This document shows positions 45,707-52,854 of a DNA stretch of 64,000 nucleotides, piece by piece; position 1 is the stretch's first letter, and every line of letters starts with the position of its first letter. The position numbers and the translations under genes are program-made. The notes below the pieces were generated by a model. It saw only the letters and a program-made list of their open reading frames with translations. It did no database searches and was not told where the DNA came from. This DNA comes from Porifericola rhodea (GTDB lineage: Bacteria; Bacteroidota; Bacteroidia; Cytophagales; Cyclobacteriaceae), in the NCBI RefSeq assembly GCF_030506305.1, contig NZ_CP119421.1, forward strand, positions 364,354 through 428,353, read 5' to 3'.

Positions 45707-45870
45707 AGATATCGCTGTAAGTTTATGGCTTGGTTTCGTTGATACCGTAAAGTTAGAAATTGTAGTTAATTTGCCGGAATTAAAGCGAGCTAATTAGCAT
45801 TTCTTTAGAGGTAAATGGATGTGTGAAGTACCGCTATTTTTAAACTAGCACAAATGGAGTAAATTGAGGT

Positions 45871-46815
45871 ATGGCTAAACATAAAGAATGGGAAACCTAT
45901 ATAGGAGAGTTTGAGGACTACCTCAAGCTGGAGCGCTCTTTATCAGAAAACTCTCGCAAGGCCTATATCAGCGACATTGATAAACTACAACAGTTTGTAG
46001 AATTATCTGAGTGGGATCTGTCACCTCTGGAAATAGAGCAGGAGCATCTAGAAAAAATGCTGGAGCACGTATGTGATCTGGGCCTGAGCGTAGCCAGTCA
46101 GGCGCGTATTCTTGCCGGTATTAAAGCTTTTTATAAGTTTTTGCTCTTTCAGGACCTGATTATAGAGGACCCTTCGGTATTGTTGGAAGGCCCTAAACAA
46201 AACCGTAAGCTACCGGATACCCTTAACTATTATGAAATAGAAAGCATACTGGAGGCTATAGACCTCTCCACCCCGGAAGGCCTGAGAAACAGGGCGATAC
46301 TGGAAACGCTCTATAGCTCTGGCCTCAGGGTTACCGAACTTACCGAGCTTAAGATGAACAACATCATCGCAGATATAGGTTTTCTGCGCATTTTGGGTAA
46401 GGGTAGTAAGGAAAGGATAGTACCAATTGGCAAAGATGCCCTAAAATATATCAAACAATATATACAAGAAGTACGGCTGCATTTGGAAATTGAGCCCGGA
46501 CATGAGAATTTTGTTTTCTTAAACAGAAGAGGCAAGAAGCTGAGCAGAGTGATGATCTTTTATATCATCAAAGATGCAGCTCTGTTAGCCGGTATTAGCA
46601 AAAAGGTAAGTCCACACACTTTCAGGCACTCTTTCGCGACCCACCTGATTGAAGGGGGGGCGGATTTGCGTGCTGTACAGGATATGCTGGGGCACGTATC
46701 TATTACCACTACAGAGATTTATACCCACCTGGACAGAGACTATCTGAAACAGGTGATTATTGACTGCCACCCTCGCTCGCGCAGGCCTATTGCTGATGAC
46801 CGACTAAATTCATAA
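45871..46815 (+). CDS. xerD: Tyrosine recombinase XerD
   Basis: The 314-residue protein has an N-terminal SAM-like core-binding domain and a catalytic domain with the full set of residues: Arg in SSGLRVTEL, Lys in GKGSKERIVP, HTFRHSFATHL (His-x-x-Arg), His in MLGHVSITTTEIYTHL and the nucleophile Tyr in the same motif. Length and motifs fit XerD, which resolves chromosome dimers with XerC at dif. It is followed by pyrD after 11 bases and by rsmE, forming an operon. Confidence 0.93.
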   Translation: MAKHKEWETYIGEFEDYLKLERSLSENSRKAYISDIDKLQQFVELSEWDLSPLEIEQEHLEKMLEHVCDLGLSVASQARILAGIKAFYKFLLFQDLIIEDPSVLLEGPKQNRKLPDTLNYYEIESILEAIDLSTPEGLRNRAILETLYSSGLRVTELTELKMNNIIADIGFLRILGKGSKERIVPIGKDALKYIKQYIQEVRLHLEIEPGHENFVFLNRRGKKLSRVMIFYIIKDAALLAGISKKVSPHTFRHSFATHLIEGGADLRAVQDMLGHVSITTTEIYTHLDRDYLKQVIIDCHPRSRRPIADDRLNS

Positions 46816-46826
46816 AACAAAAACGA

Positions 46827-47882
46827 GTGTACAAACAACTGCTTAGACCTTTACTATTTCAGATGTCGCCTGAAGATGCGCATCACTTTACTACTAGCAT
46901 GCTGCGCAGGCTCTACCATAGCCCTGGAGGAGAAGCCCTGCTCCGCAAAATGTATGACTGGGAAGATAATAAGCTGGAACGCAAACTCTTTGGCCTGACT
47001 TTCAAAAACCCTGTGGGCCTTGCGGCAGGTTTTGACAAGAACGCTGAAATGGTAGATGAGATGGCAGCTCTTGGCTTTGGCTTTGTAGAGATCGGTACGC
47101 TAACACCACGCCCTCAGGAGGGCAATCCTAAACCCAGACTCTTTCGCCTGTCTAAAGACGAAAGCCTGGTCAACCGCATGGGGTTCAATAATGAAGGAGT
47201 GGATGCTGCAGTAGAACGCCTGCGTAAGCGCCAATCCAACATTATCGTGGGAGGTAATATCGGTAAGAACAAAGTAACTCCCAATGCACAGGCAGAAGAA
47301 GATTATGAATACTGCTTTAATGCCCTGCACGAAGTTGTAGATTATTTTACAGTAAATGTCAGCTCTCCAAATACGCCTGACTTGCGAGAATTGCAGGAAA
47401 AAGACCCCCTTAAACACCTGCTACAGCACCTGATTGATTTAAATCAACAGAAAGCCCAGCCTAAGCCCATACTACTTAAGATAGCTCCCGACCTCAGCAA
47501 TCATCAGCTGGATGATATTGTTGAGATTTGCCTTGAACTCAACATGGATGGCCTCATTGCCAATAATACCACTATTGAGCGCGAAGGCCTGCTTACGCCC
47601 AAAAGTAAGGTAAAAGCGATAGGCGCAGGCGGACTTAGTGGCCGTGCCGTTCGCAAAAGGTCTACAGAGGTGATTCGTTATTTGAATCAGCAACTGGGAG
47701 GGCAGATTCCTATTATTGGAGTGGGTGGCATTGCTTCTGCTAAAGATGCGCTGGAAAAGCTGGATGCAGGGGCCAGCCTGATTCAGCTTTATACCGGTTT
47801 TGTATACGAAGGGCCAACGGTACTAAAAAAGATCAAGCAGGCTATTGCCAGTCGCCCCGCATTAGAAAGCATTGAACGTTAA
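46827..47882 (+). CDS. pyrD: Dihydroorotate dehydrogenase, quinone type (PyrD)
   Basis: The 351-residue enzyme starts at GTG (YKQLLRPLLFQMSPEDAHHF) and oxidises dihydroorotate to orotate in pyrimidine synthesis, passing electrons to quinone. Class 2 features are visible: an N-terminal membrane-associating helical extension, then NPVGLAAGFDKNAEMV (FMN), the catalytic Ser region VNVSSPNTPDLRELQ, GLIANNTT and IGVGGIASAKDALEKLDAGASLIQLYTG. It lies between xerD and rsmE in the same direction. Confidence 0.95.
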   Translation: MYKQLLRPLLFQMSPEDAHHFTTSMLRRLYHSPGGEALLRKMYDWEDNKLERKLFGLTFKNPVGLAAGFDKNAEMVDEMAALGFGFVEIGTLTPRPQEGNPKPRLFRLSKDESLVNRMGFNNEGVDAAVERLRKRQSNIIVGGNIGKNKVTPNAQAEEDYEYCFNALHEVVDYFTVNVSSPNTPDLRELQEKDPLKHLLQHLIDLNQQKAQPKPILLKIAPDLSNHQLDDIVEICLELNMDGLIANNTTIEREGLLTPKSKVKAIGAGGLSGRAVRKRSTEVIRYLNQQLGGQIPIIGVGGIASAKDALEKLDAGASLIQLYTGFVYEGPTVLKKIKQAIASRPALESIER

Positions 47883-47888
47883 ATTTTT

Positions 47889-48593
47889 ATGTTTATCTTT
47901 TTTCAGCCAGACATAACGGAGGGCGCACACTATCTGGACAGAGAGGAGTCTAAGCACTGTGTAAAAGTATTGCGCAAGCAAAGCGGTGACAGCATTCGTA
48001 TTGCTGATGGCAAAGGATCTTTCTACGAAGCTGTTATCAGTGAGGCCCATGATAAAAAATGTACTTTTGAGGTAAGGCAAAAAGACCATCAGCCGAAGGA
48101 TAACTTCCATATCCATATCGCCCTCTCTCCTACTAAAAATATAGATCGTACCGAGTGGTTTGTAGAAAAGGCCATAGAGATTGGTGTGCACAAAATTAGC
48201 TTTCTGCTTTGCGAGCACTCCGAAAGAAAAGTGCTGAAGTCTGAGCGTCTGGAACGCAAGGCCATCAGTGCTATGAAGCAATCGCAACACGCTTACCTGG
48301 CTGATATACAGCCCCTCATCAGTTTTGATGATTTTGTGAAGGCTGAAGCTGAAGGCAGCCAAAAATTTATTGCCTATCTGGGAGAAGAACCCAGCCCACA
48401 GTTGGTGCATGCGGCACAGCCCGCAAAAAGCTATACAGTGCTCATTGGGCCAGAAGGAGATTTCAGCCCTAAGGAGGTAGATAACGCTTTTAATGCCGGT
48501 TTTGAAGCCGTAAGCTTGGGAAACAGCAGGCTAAGAACAGAAACTGCGGGTATAGCCGCCTGCCACAGTCTGCAATTGCTTCAGTTCCTTTAA
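47889..48593 (+). CDS. rsmE: 16S rRNA (uracil(1498)-N(3))-methyltransferase RsmE
   Basis: The 234-residue SPOUT methyltransferase has an N-terminal PUA-like part (HYLDREESKHCVKVLRKQSGDSIRIADGKG) and the catalytic knot with IGPEGDFSPKEVDNA and VSLGNSRLRTETAGIAA, the RsmE signature that binds SAM. It starts six bases after pyrD. The unit is ended by a hairpin at 48612-48641. Confidence 0.94.
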   Translation: MFIFFQPDITEGAHYLDREESKHCVKVLRKQSGDSIRIADGKGSFYEAVISEAHDKKCTFEVRQKDHQPKDNFHIHIALSPTKNIDRTEWFVEKAIEIGVHKISFLLCEHSERKVLKSERLERKAISAMKQSQHAYLADIQPLISFDDFVKAEAEGSQKFIAYLGEEPSPQLVHAAQPAKSYTVLIGPEGDFSPKEVDNAFNAGFEAVSLGNSRLRTETAGIAACHSLQLLQFL

Positions 48594-48611
48594 GCTTAAA
48601 CTAACAAACAA

Positions 48612-48641
48612 AAAATCACTCGCATGTTCACGAGTGATTTT
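48612..48641. terminator. Bidirectional terminator after rsmE
   Basis: A perfect 11-bp stem (48612-48622 with 48631-48641, 8-base loop) with A and T flanks lies between convergent rsmE and the enoyl-CoA hydratase gene. Confidence 0.85.
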
Positions 48642-48659
48642 ACTTTGATCAAGTTTTGC

Positions 48660-49448
48660 TTATTTCCCTTTAAACTGCGGCTGCCTTTTTTCCTGAAATG
48701 CTTTTAACCCTTCCAGGTGGTCTGCCGTCGCCGCTGCTTTATCCTGAAAAACGGCTTCAAGCTCCAGCGTATCTTCCAGGCTCATATTCGCTGACTGATG
48801 GAACATTTGTTTGATCAGCCCTACTGTTTTGGTAGGCGCTTTAAGGTAGCCCTCTGCATAGGTTCTTACAGCTCTATCCAACGACTCCTCAGACACCACC
48901 CTATTTACCATTCCCAATTCCAATGCTACTGCCGACTGCACCTGTGTACCTAGCGTAGCGAGTTCAAAAGCTTTGAGACTACCAATCATACGGGGCAAAA
49001 AGAAAGTAGAGCCTGAGTCCATCACCAGTCCAATACCTACAAACAATTCGGAAAAGATAGAATCTTCAGAGGCCACCAGCACATCGCAGGCCAGTGCCAA
49101 TGAGCAGCCGGCTCCGGCAGCCACTCCCTGAACCTTGGCAATAATTGGCTTGGGCATTTGTCGCATTTGCAGGATGAGTGGATTGTAAAATTTTCTGATA
49201 GCATCGCTGTAAGCCTTTCCTTCCAGCTCCTGCTGAGCAGCTTTAAGATCTTGTCCAGAACAGAAAGCTTTGCCAGCCCCCGCCAACACTACTACTCTTA
49301 CATCCTCACTTTTCTCGGCCTGCTGGAATGCCTGTAGTAGTTCTTCTTTCATGCCATCGTTTAGGGCATTGTACACTTTGGGGCGGTTCATGGTGATAGT
49401 TGCTATCCCCGCCTCTTCTTCATAAATAATATATTGATACATACTCAT
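48660..49448 (-). CDS. Enoyl-CoA hydratase/isomerase family protein (PaaG-like)
   Basis: The 262-residue crotonase has the typical MNRPKVYNALNDGM start, the oxyanion segment AGKAFCSGQDL and VQGVAAGAGCSLALACDVLVAS. The motif GLVMDSGSTFFLPR carries an Asp where PaaG-type isomerases have their catalytic acid rather than the Glu of classic hydratases. PaaG opens epoxyphenylacetyl-CoA rings in phenylacetate breakdown; no other paa genes are in the window, so that assignment is only by motif. Single gene. Confidence 0.88.
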   Translation of the reverse strand: MSMYQYIIYEEEAGIATITMNRPKVYNALNDGMKEELLQAFQQAEKSEDVRVVVLAGAGKAFCSGQDLKAAQQELEGKAYSDAIRKFYNPLILQMRQMPKPIIAKVQGVAAGAGCSLALACDVLVASEDSIFSELFVGIGLVMDSGSTFFLPRMIGSLKAFELATLGTQVQSAVALELGMVNRVVSEESLDRAVRTYAEGYLKAPTKTVGLIKQMFHQSANMSLEDTLELEAVFQDKAAATADHLEGLKAFQEKRQPQFKGK

Positions 49449-49502
49449 TTGATTGTGCTTAAAGTTAAAGAAGAGTATACAGTAAAATGCTTAAAAAAAC
49501 CA

Positions 49503-49532
49503 TTGTGTACTATGACATTTTTTCTAATTTTG
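49503..49532 (+). promoter_or_regulatory. Complete Bacteroidota promoter for tRNA-Leu
   Basis: TTG at 49503-49505 and TAATTTTG at 49525-49532 are spaced by 19 bases, the expected -33/-7 layout. The predicted start lies a few bases before the tRNA. Confidence 0.75.
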
Positions 49533-49543
49533 TGCTCCCCAAC

Positions 49544-49627
49544 GCGCACGTGGTGGAATTGGTAGACACGCTGTCTTGAGGGGGCAGTGCCTTAACTGGC
49601 GTGGAAGTTCGAATCTTCTCGTGCGCA
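49544..49627 (+). tRNA. tRNA-Leu (anticodon GAG)
   Basis: The 84-base gene folds as a class II tRNA. The 7-bp acceptor stem is GCGCACG (49544-49550) with CGTGCGC (49620-49626). The D arm carries the GGTGGAATTGGTAGACAC pattern of leucine tRNAs. The anticodon stem CTGTC/GGCAG holds loop TTGAGGG, anticodon GAG. A long variable arm and the TTCGAAT T loop complete it. The CCA end is not encoded. The integrase gene follows about 150 bases on, so its 3' half is the probable attachment site. Confidence 0.95.
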
Positions 49628-49644
49628 CTAACTTGTTAATTTAT

Positions 49645-49675
49645 AGCCCGAAGAGCTCTTTTTCGGGCTTTTTCT
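49645..49675 (+). terminator. Terminator after tRNA-Leu
   Basis: An 8-bp stem (49645-49652 with 49662-49669) followed by a T-rich run lies 17 bases after the tRNA. Confidence 0.75.
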
Positions 49676-49698
49676 TTCCCCAAATCTTAGCCCGAAGC

Positions 49699-49743
49699 AG
49701 TGACCAGTGACCCTTTCAGTGACCTCACTATCTATTAGTGACC
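49699..49743 (+). repeat. Four direct copies of AGTGACC before the integrase
   Basis: Copies lie at 49699-49705, 49706-49712, 49718-49724 and 49737-49743, with an inverted TCACT half at 49725-49729. They sit between tRNA-Leu and the integrase ATG and look like recombinase arm-type or regulator binding sites. They would fall inside the coding frame if the GTG at 49707 were the start. Confidence 0.7.
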
Positions 49744-49778
49744 AATTTTTGGGGCAGTATGAGAGAAATCAATCTATT

Positions 49779-50948
49779 ATGAAACTCCTTTATGTCGTTC
49801 GCAAGGCGAAGGCGAAGAGGACGGGATTGGCGCCGATATATGCCAGGCTTCAAATGAAAAGCCAAAAGACAGTAGAATTTTCTACAGGTATATTCATTTT
49901 ACCTGAACAGTGGGATTCTCGTGGAAACGGTAAAGTGCAAGGCGAAGATCGTTTAGCTGATGTGTATAATAACAAACTCATTGACATTAGAGCGGAGATC
50001 ATTAGTATCCACAGTGACTTAGAACGCCGTGGTAAACGATCTACTCCAGCCATTGTAAAGGGAATCTTTACAGGCGAGCTAAAAGAAAGAGCTACTCTAG
50101 TGCATGCAATGCACAAATACATCCAGAATCGCTCTTACGAACCCGAACTTTCCAAAAGTACAGTAAGTAATTTCAGAAGACAGATGAAAAACGTTCATCA
50201 TTTTTTAGTCTTTCAAAAGGACCTTCAATTGTTATGTTCTGATGTAAATGTTCGCACACTTGCTAATTTAGATAATTACCTCAGAGGTGAAAGAAAGTTT
50301 AAACAGGTATACTGTAATAGGATTATAGGTTTTGTTAAAACCGTTGTGGATTTCGCGGTACTTCAGGAATGGATAGAATATAATCCTTTAAACAGCTATA
50401 AGTATAGAAGAGCTGAACGTAAAAAGAAGGTTTATTTAACTCAAAATGAGCTTCAAAAACTAGTAAGTCATAAGTTTGCCAGTTGGAGGCTGGCACAAGT
50501 AGCTGAATTATTCACCTTTCAATGCTATACTGGTTTAAGTTATGCCGAACTCATACGATTTGATCCCTCATGGATTAAAATTGGTGTGGATGGCAAGGAA
50601 TGGATATTCACCGACAGAAAGAAAGTACATGGTGCACAGTGTGAAATCCCTTTATTCACCACAGCCAAAAAAATCCTGGAAAAATGGAAATACACTGTTC
50701 CAATCTTAGACAACCAACAATATAATCGTTATCTCAAAGAGGTAGCTTTCATTGTAGGTATTGACAAACACCTAACTACACATGTTGGTCGTAAAACTTT
50801 CGGAAATGTCTTACAGGAAAATGGAGTCAGTATAGAAAGTATCTCTGGCATGTATGGCCATGCTGATACTCGCATGACAAGAAGTTATTATGTAGATGTA
50901 TCAGCAGTAAAAGTGGCAAAGGAAACAGAAGCTATTAGAAATTTATAA
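49779..50948 (+). CDS. Tyrosine recombinase (integrase) of the Bacteroidota mobile element type
   Basis: From ATG 49779 the protein has 389 residues. It has an N-terminal arm-binding domain (LLYVVRKAKAKRTGLAPIYARL..KTVEFSTGIFILPEQWD), a SAM-like core-binding domain (about 110-215) and a catalytic domain. The catalytic set has His-x-x-Arg in THVGRKTFGN, His in MYGHADTRMTRSYY and its Tyr nucleophile. The first Arg is replaced: TGLSYAEL has Ser (codon 50538-50540) where most family members have Arg, as known for conjugative-transposon integrases such as IntDOT. A GTG start at 49707 would add 24 residues encoded by the AGTGACC repeats. It probably integrated the island at tRNA-Leu. Confidence 0.93.
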   Translation: MKLLYVVRKAKAKRTGLAPIYARLQMKSQKTVEFSTGIFILPEQWDSRGNGKVQGEDRLADVYNNKLIDIRAEIISIHSDLERRGKRSTPAIVKGIFTGELKERATLVHAMHKYIQNRSYEPELSKSTVSNFRRQMKNVHHFLVFQKDLQLLCSDVNVRTLANLDNYLRGERKFKQVYCNRIIGFVKTVVDFAVLQEWIEYNPLNSYKYRRAERKKKVYLTQNELQKLVSHKFASWRLAQVAELFTFQCYTGLSYAELIRFDPSWIKIGVDGKEWIFTDRKKVHGAQCEIPLFTTAKKILEKWKYTVPILDNQQYNRYLKEVAFIVGIDKHLTTHVGRKTFGNVLQENGVSIESISGMYGHADTRMTRSYYVDVSAVKVAKETEAIRNL

Positions 50949-50967
50949 AAAACAGTGTTAATCACAT

Positions 50968-51002
50968 AAGGGAGTAGCAAGCGATCTACTCCCTTCTTTT
51001 TT
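50968..51002 (+). terminator. Terminator after the integrase
   Basis: A perfect 10-bp stem (50968-50977 with 50986-50995, 8-base loop) followed by a T-rich run lies 20 bases after the integrase stop. Confidence 0.85.
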
Positions 51003-51009
51003 ATCAAAA

Positions 51010-51027
51010 GGTAAATTATTATTTACC
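51010..51027. promoter_or_regulatory. Palindrome upstream of hicAB, candidate operator
   Basis: A perfect 7-bp inverted repeat (GGTAAAT at 51010-51016 with ATTTACC at 51021-51027) lies 24 bases before the hicA start, followed by a T run and another AAATTTAC. HicB-type antitoxins with a DNA-binding tail repress their own operon by binding such palindromes. A terminator role is also possible because of the T run. Confidence 0.4.
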
Positions 51028-51050
51028 TTTTTTTTGTTAAATTTACGTGA

Positions 51051-51250
51051 ATGAAGTGTTCAGAATTATTTAGAATTCTTAAGAAGGACGGATGGTACCC
51101 AATATCTCAGAAAGGTTCTCATGTAAAAATAAAACATTCTATAAAAGAGGGAATTATCGTTTTTCCTAATCATGGAAGCCAGGAGATGGGTAAAGGATTA
51201 GCGGACGTCGCACGGAAAAGAAAATCTTAAAAGACGCCGGATTAAAATGA
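51051..51250 (+). pseudogene. hicA: hicA toxin gene, frameshifted near its 3' end
   Basis: The frame from ATG 51051 gives MKCSELFRILKKDGWYPISQ followed by KGSHVKIKH, the HicA double-stranded-RNA-binding-like fold with its catalytic His. It stops at TAA 51228-51230 after 59 residues, ending in an unusual RKRKS. In another frame the following bases encode KKILKDAGLK and a TGA at 51248-51250, which is exactly the normal HicA C-terminus and overlaps the hicB ATG at 51247. The shift lies at about 51200-51217. HicA is an mRNA interferase; loss of the C-terminal helix may inactivate it. A sequencing error is the alternative. Confidence 0.75.
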
Positions 51251-51642
51251 AAAAGTTAAGAAAAAAAATACCGATAGTAGTAGAAAAAACCAATACGGGA
51301 TTTTCTGCCTATGCTAAAGACTATCCTATTTATACTACGGGAAAGTCGGTAGCTGATTTGTTAGGTAATACTGTTGAGGCGGTGAACTTTTACTTTGAGG
51401 AAGAAGGGTATATTGCAGATGCTTCAAATATACAATTTGAGATTGACTGGCAGCACTTTTTTCAGGAGTACAAAATCATCAACGCTAACCTGCTTGCCCA
51501 ACGTATTGGCGTAAATGCCTCATTACTTTCTCAGTATGCTAAAGGCAAAAAAACACCTTCACCCAAACAACAAAGAAAAATTTTAGATGGCATCCACCAA
51601 ATCGGACAGGAATTAGCTGAGATGAATCTTATACTAAGATGA
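51247..51642 (+). CDS. hicB: HicB-family antitoxin with C-terminal DNA-binding helix-turn-helix
   Basis: The 131-residue protein has an N-terminal partial RNase H-like fold (KIPIVVEKTNTGFSAYAKDYPIYTTGKSVADLLGNTVEAVNFYFEE) typical of HicB. A C-terminal helix-turn-helix follows (NLLAQRIGVNASLLSQYAKGKKTPSPKQ). It would neutralise HicA by binding its active site and would repress the operon through the helix-turn-helix. Its ATG overlaps the end of the broken hicA. Its neighbours to the right are accessory genes. Confidence 0.88.
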   Translation: MKKLRKKIPIVVEKTNTGFSAYAKDYPIYTTGKSVADLLGNTVEAVNFYFEEEGYIADASNIQFEIDWQHFFQEYKIINANLLAQRIGVNASLLSQYAKGKKTPSPKQQRKILDGIHQIGQELAEMNLILR

Positions 51643-51737
51643 AAATTGAAGTAGAAGAAGTGCCTTCAAGGCTTCTTAAAAAGGTATGTTTATTTTTAAA
51701 GTTGTGTGGCATAACATATGATCCAAAAGAAGTATAA
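51639..51737 (+). CDS. Possible 32-residue peptide or gene fragment
   Basis: An ATG overlapping the hicB stop (ATGA) opens a 32-codon frame (MKIEVEEVPSRLLKK...) that ends at 51737. It could be a translationally coupled small protein, or the start of a longer gene cut by insertion of the following cassette, since the inverted repeat at 51701 lies inside it. Evidence is weak. Confidence 0.25.
   Translation: MKIEVEEVPSRLLKKVCLFLKLCGITYDPKEV
51701..51710. repeat. Left copy of a 10-bp inverted repeat
   Basis: GTTGTGTGGC here is the exact reverse complement of GCCACACAAC at 52261-52270. The two copies bound the hypothetical gene 51718-52257. Confidence 0.7.
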
Positions 51738-52257
51738 AAGGGCAATTGATGGTGGTGTAATTGAAATTCCATTGTGGGGGAATTTTGGATTTGTATATGC
51801 TAAACACATTGATGGGACTAAGCATGAAGAACTTGGGCGGTTATTAAGTATAATCAAAGTATATAATTTTATATCACCCCAACCCCTAGATGACATTACA
51901 ATCTTAAAAACAAAAGAATATTTATATACTGGCATTTTAGTGGCTGGATTGCCCCCTACAATTACTAAAGGCTATTGGAAAGTGATAGGAAAAGCAGAGT
52001 TAACACTCCATGATATTCAGCCATTAATATTTAAAAAAAGGGCTTCTCCAAATGAAAGATGGAAATTGACCATAAATGGTGATAGAGAAATTAAATCTAA
52101 TGATGAAGTAATCTGGGATCAATATGAAGAATACAAATATAGAGGAACGGGTAACATTGAATTAAGACTTACTTTGAAATTTATGGAATTAGAAAATGTA
52201 GATCCGTCCAATTACCTTGATCTAAAGGACGAAAGAATTAAATGGATGTTGAATTAA
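51718..52257 (+). CDS. Hypothetical protein, possibly Imm26-like immunity protein
   Basis: The 179-residue protein has no signal or membrane segment. The opening KKYKRAIDGGVIEIPLWGNF followed by FVYAKHIDG resembles the 'G-x-hhEIPL..g.fgy..v' start of Imm26-type immunity proteins, but the match is only by eye. The rest is a mix of strands and charged loops (KGYWKVIGKAELTLHDIQPLIFKKRA). The gene is AT-rich and sits between inverted repeats, like a mobile cassette. No cognate toxin is seen next to it. Confidence 0.7.
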   Translation: MIQKKYKRAIDGGVIEIPLWGNFGFVYAKHIDGTKHEELGRLLSIIKVYNFISPQPLDDITILKTKEYLYTGILVAGLPPTITKGYWKVIGKAELTLHDIQPLIFKKRASPNERWKLTINGDREIKSNDEVIWDQYEEYKYRGTGNIELRLTLKFMELENVDPSNYLDLKDERIKWMLN

Positions 52258-52346
52258 AGCGCCACACAACAAAGGCATAGCCTATGGTCCAACCAATCAG
52301 CCTTGCAAATGGCTAGGATAACCGCTACAGCACTTAGAATAAAAAA
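52258..52346. other. Structured intergenic segment after the cassette-like gene
   Basis: The segment starts with GCCACACAAC (52261-52270), the right copy of the 10-bp inverted repeat. It contains short imperfect stems (CATAG/CTATG near 52276-52286; AGCC/GGCT near 52300-52315) and is richer in G and C than the genes on either side. It looks like a recombination site or small structured RNA rather than coding DNA. It does not show the canonical attC core sites. Confidence 0.4.
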
Positions 52347-52826
52347 ATGATAATTGTAGGATTAATTAAATTTTTGATCGGATTCATAGGCTTAGCAATA
52401 ACTTTTGTATTTCTAGTAATTGCTGCTATAAGAAGAAGCTCTCAAAAACTGAAAAAAGCAGGAATAGCTTTTTTTTCTACTACGGCAGTTATCATAATTA
52501 TTTCTTTGGTTGAATTAATGTTCTACCCAGTTAATCCAAAAAACGATAAACTAGTGTTTACTGCATTTCGGGAAGCCCCAATAGGAGCTTATTGGCTCGG
52601 GCTTTATTCCGATTCAACATGGGAAATGGGCAATTCTTCCAGAGAAATTGAAATCTCTGGAATTTATAGAATCAATGGAGACACCGTTGAATTAAAAGCT
52701 ACCTCAGAAAAAGGTTTTTATAATGGCGATACCTTAAATTTTTTTCTTATTCAGGGAAAAGACTTAATAGAAATTGAAAATACCGGGATAAAAGGATTAA
52801 AAATCACAATGAACAAAATTAATTGA
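52347..52826 (+). CDS. Small hypothetical membrane protein
   Basis: The 159-residue protein has two hydrophobic helices (about 5-27 and 40-62) and then a soluble beta-rich domain (SDSTWEMGNSSREIEISGIYRINGDTVELKATSEKG). The soluble part resembles small lipocalin-like accessory domains, but no family is certain. It is AT-rich and belongs to the accessory stretch right of hicAB. Convergent with the following operon. Confidence 0.7.
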   Translation: MIIVGLIKFLIGFIGLAITFVFLVIAAIRRSSQKLKKAGIAFFSTTAVIIIISLVELMFYPVNPKNDKLVFTAFREAPIGAYWLGLYSDSTWEMGNSSREIEISGIYRINGDTVELKATSEKGFYNGDTLNFFLIQGKDLIEIENTGIKGLKITMNKIN

Positions 52827-52854
52827 AACGGGCTGTAGCAGTAGAGTCTAGAAC

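Noticed and set aside
47862-48410. 182-residue minus-strand frame over pyrD end and rsmE
   Set aside because: It is antisense to rsmE, which is supported along its whole length.
52258-52346. Canonical integron attC site
   Set aside because: The expected RYYYAAC and GTTRRRY core pair is not met and no IntI-type integrase is seen, so only a cassette-like description is kept.
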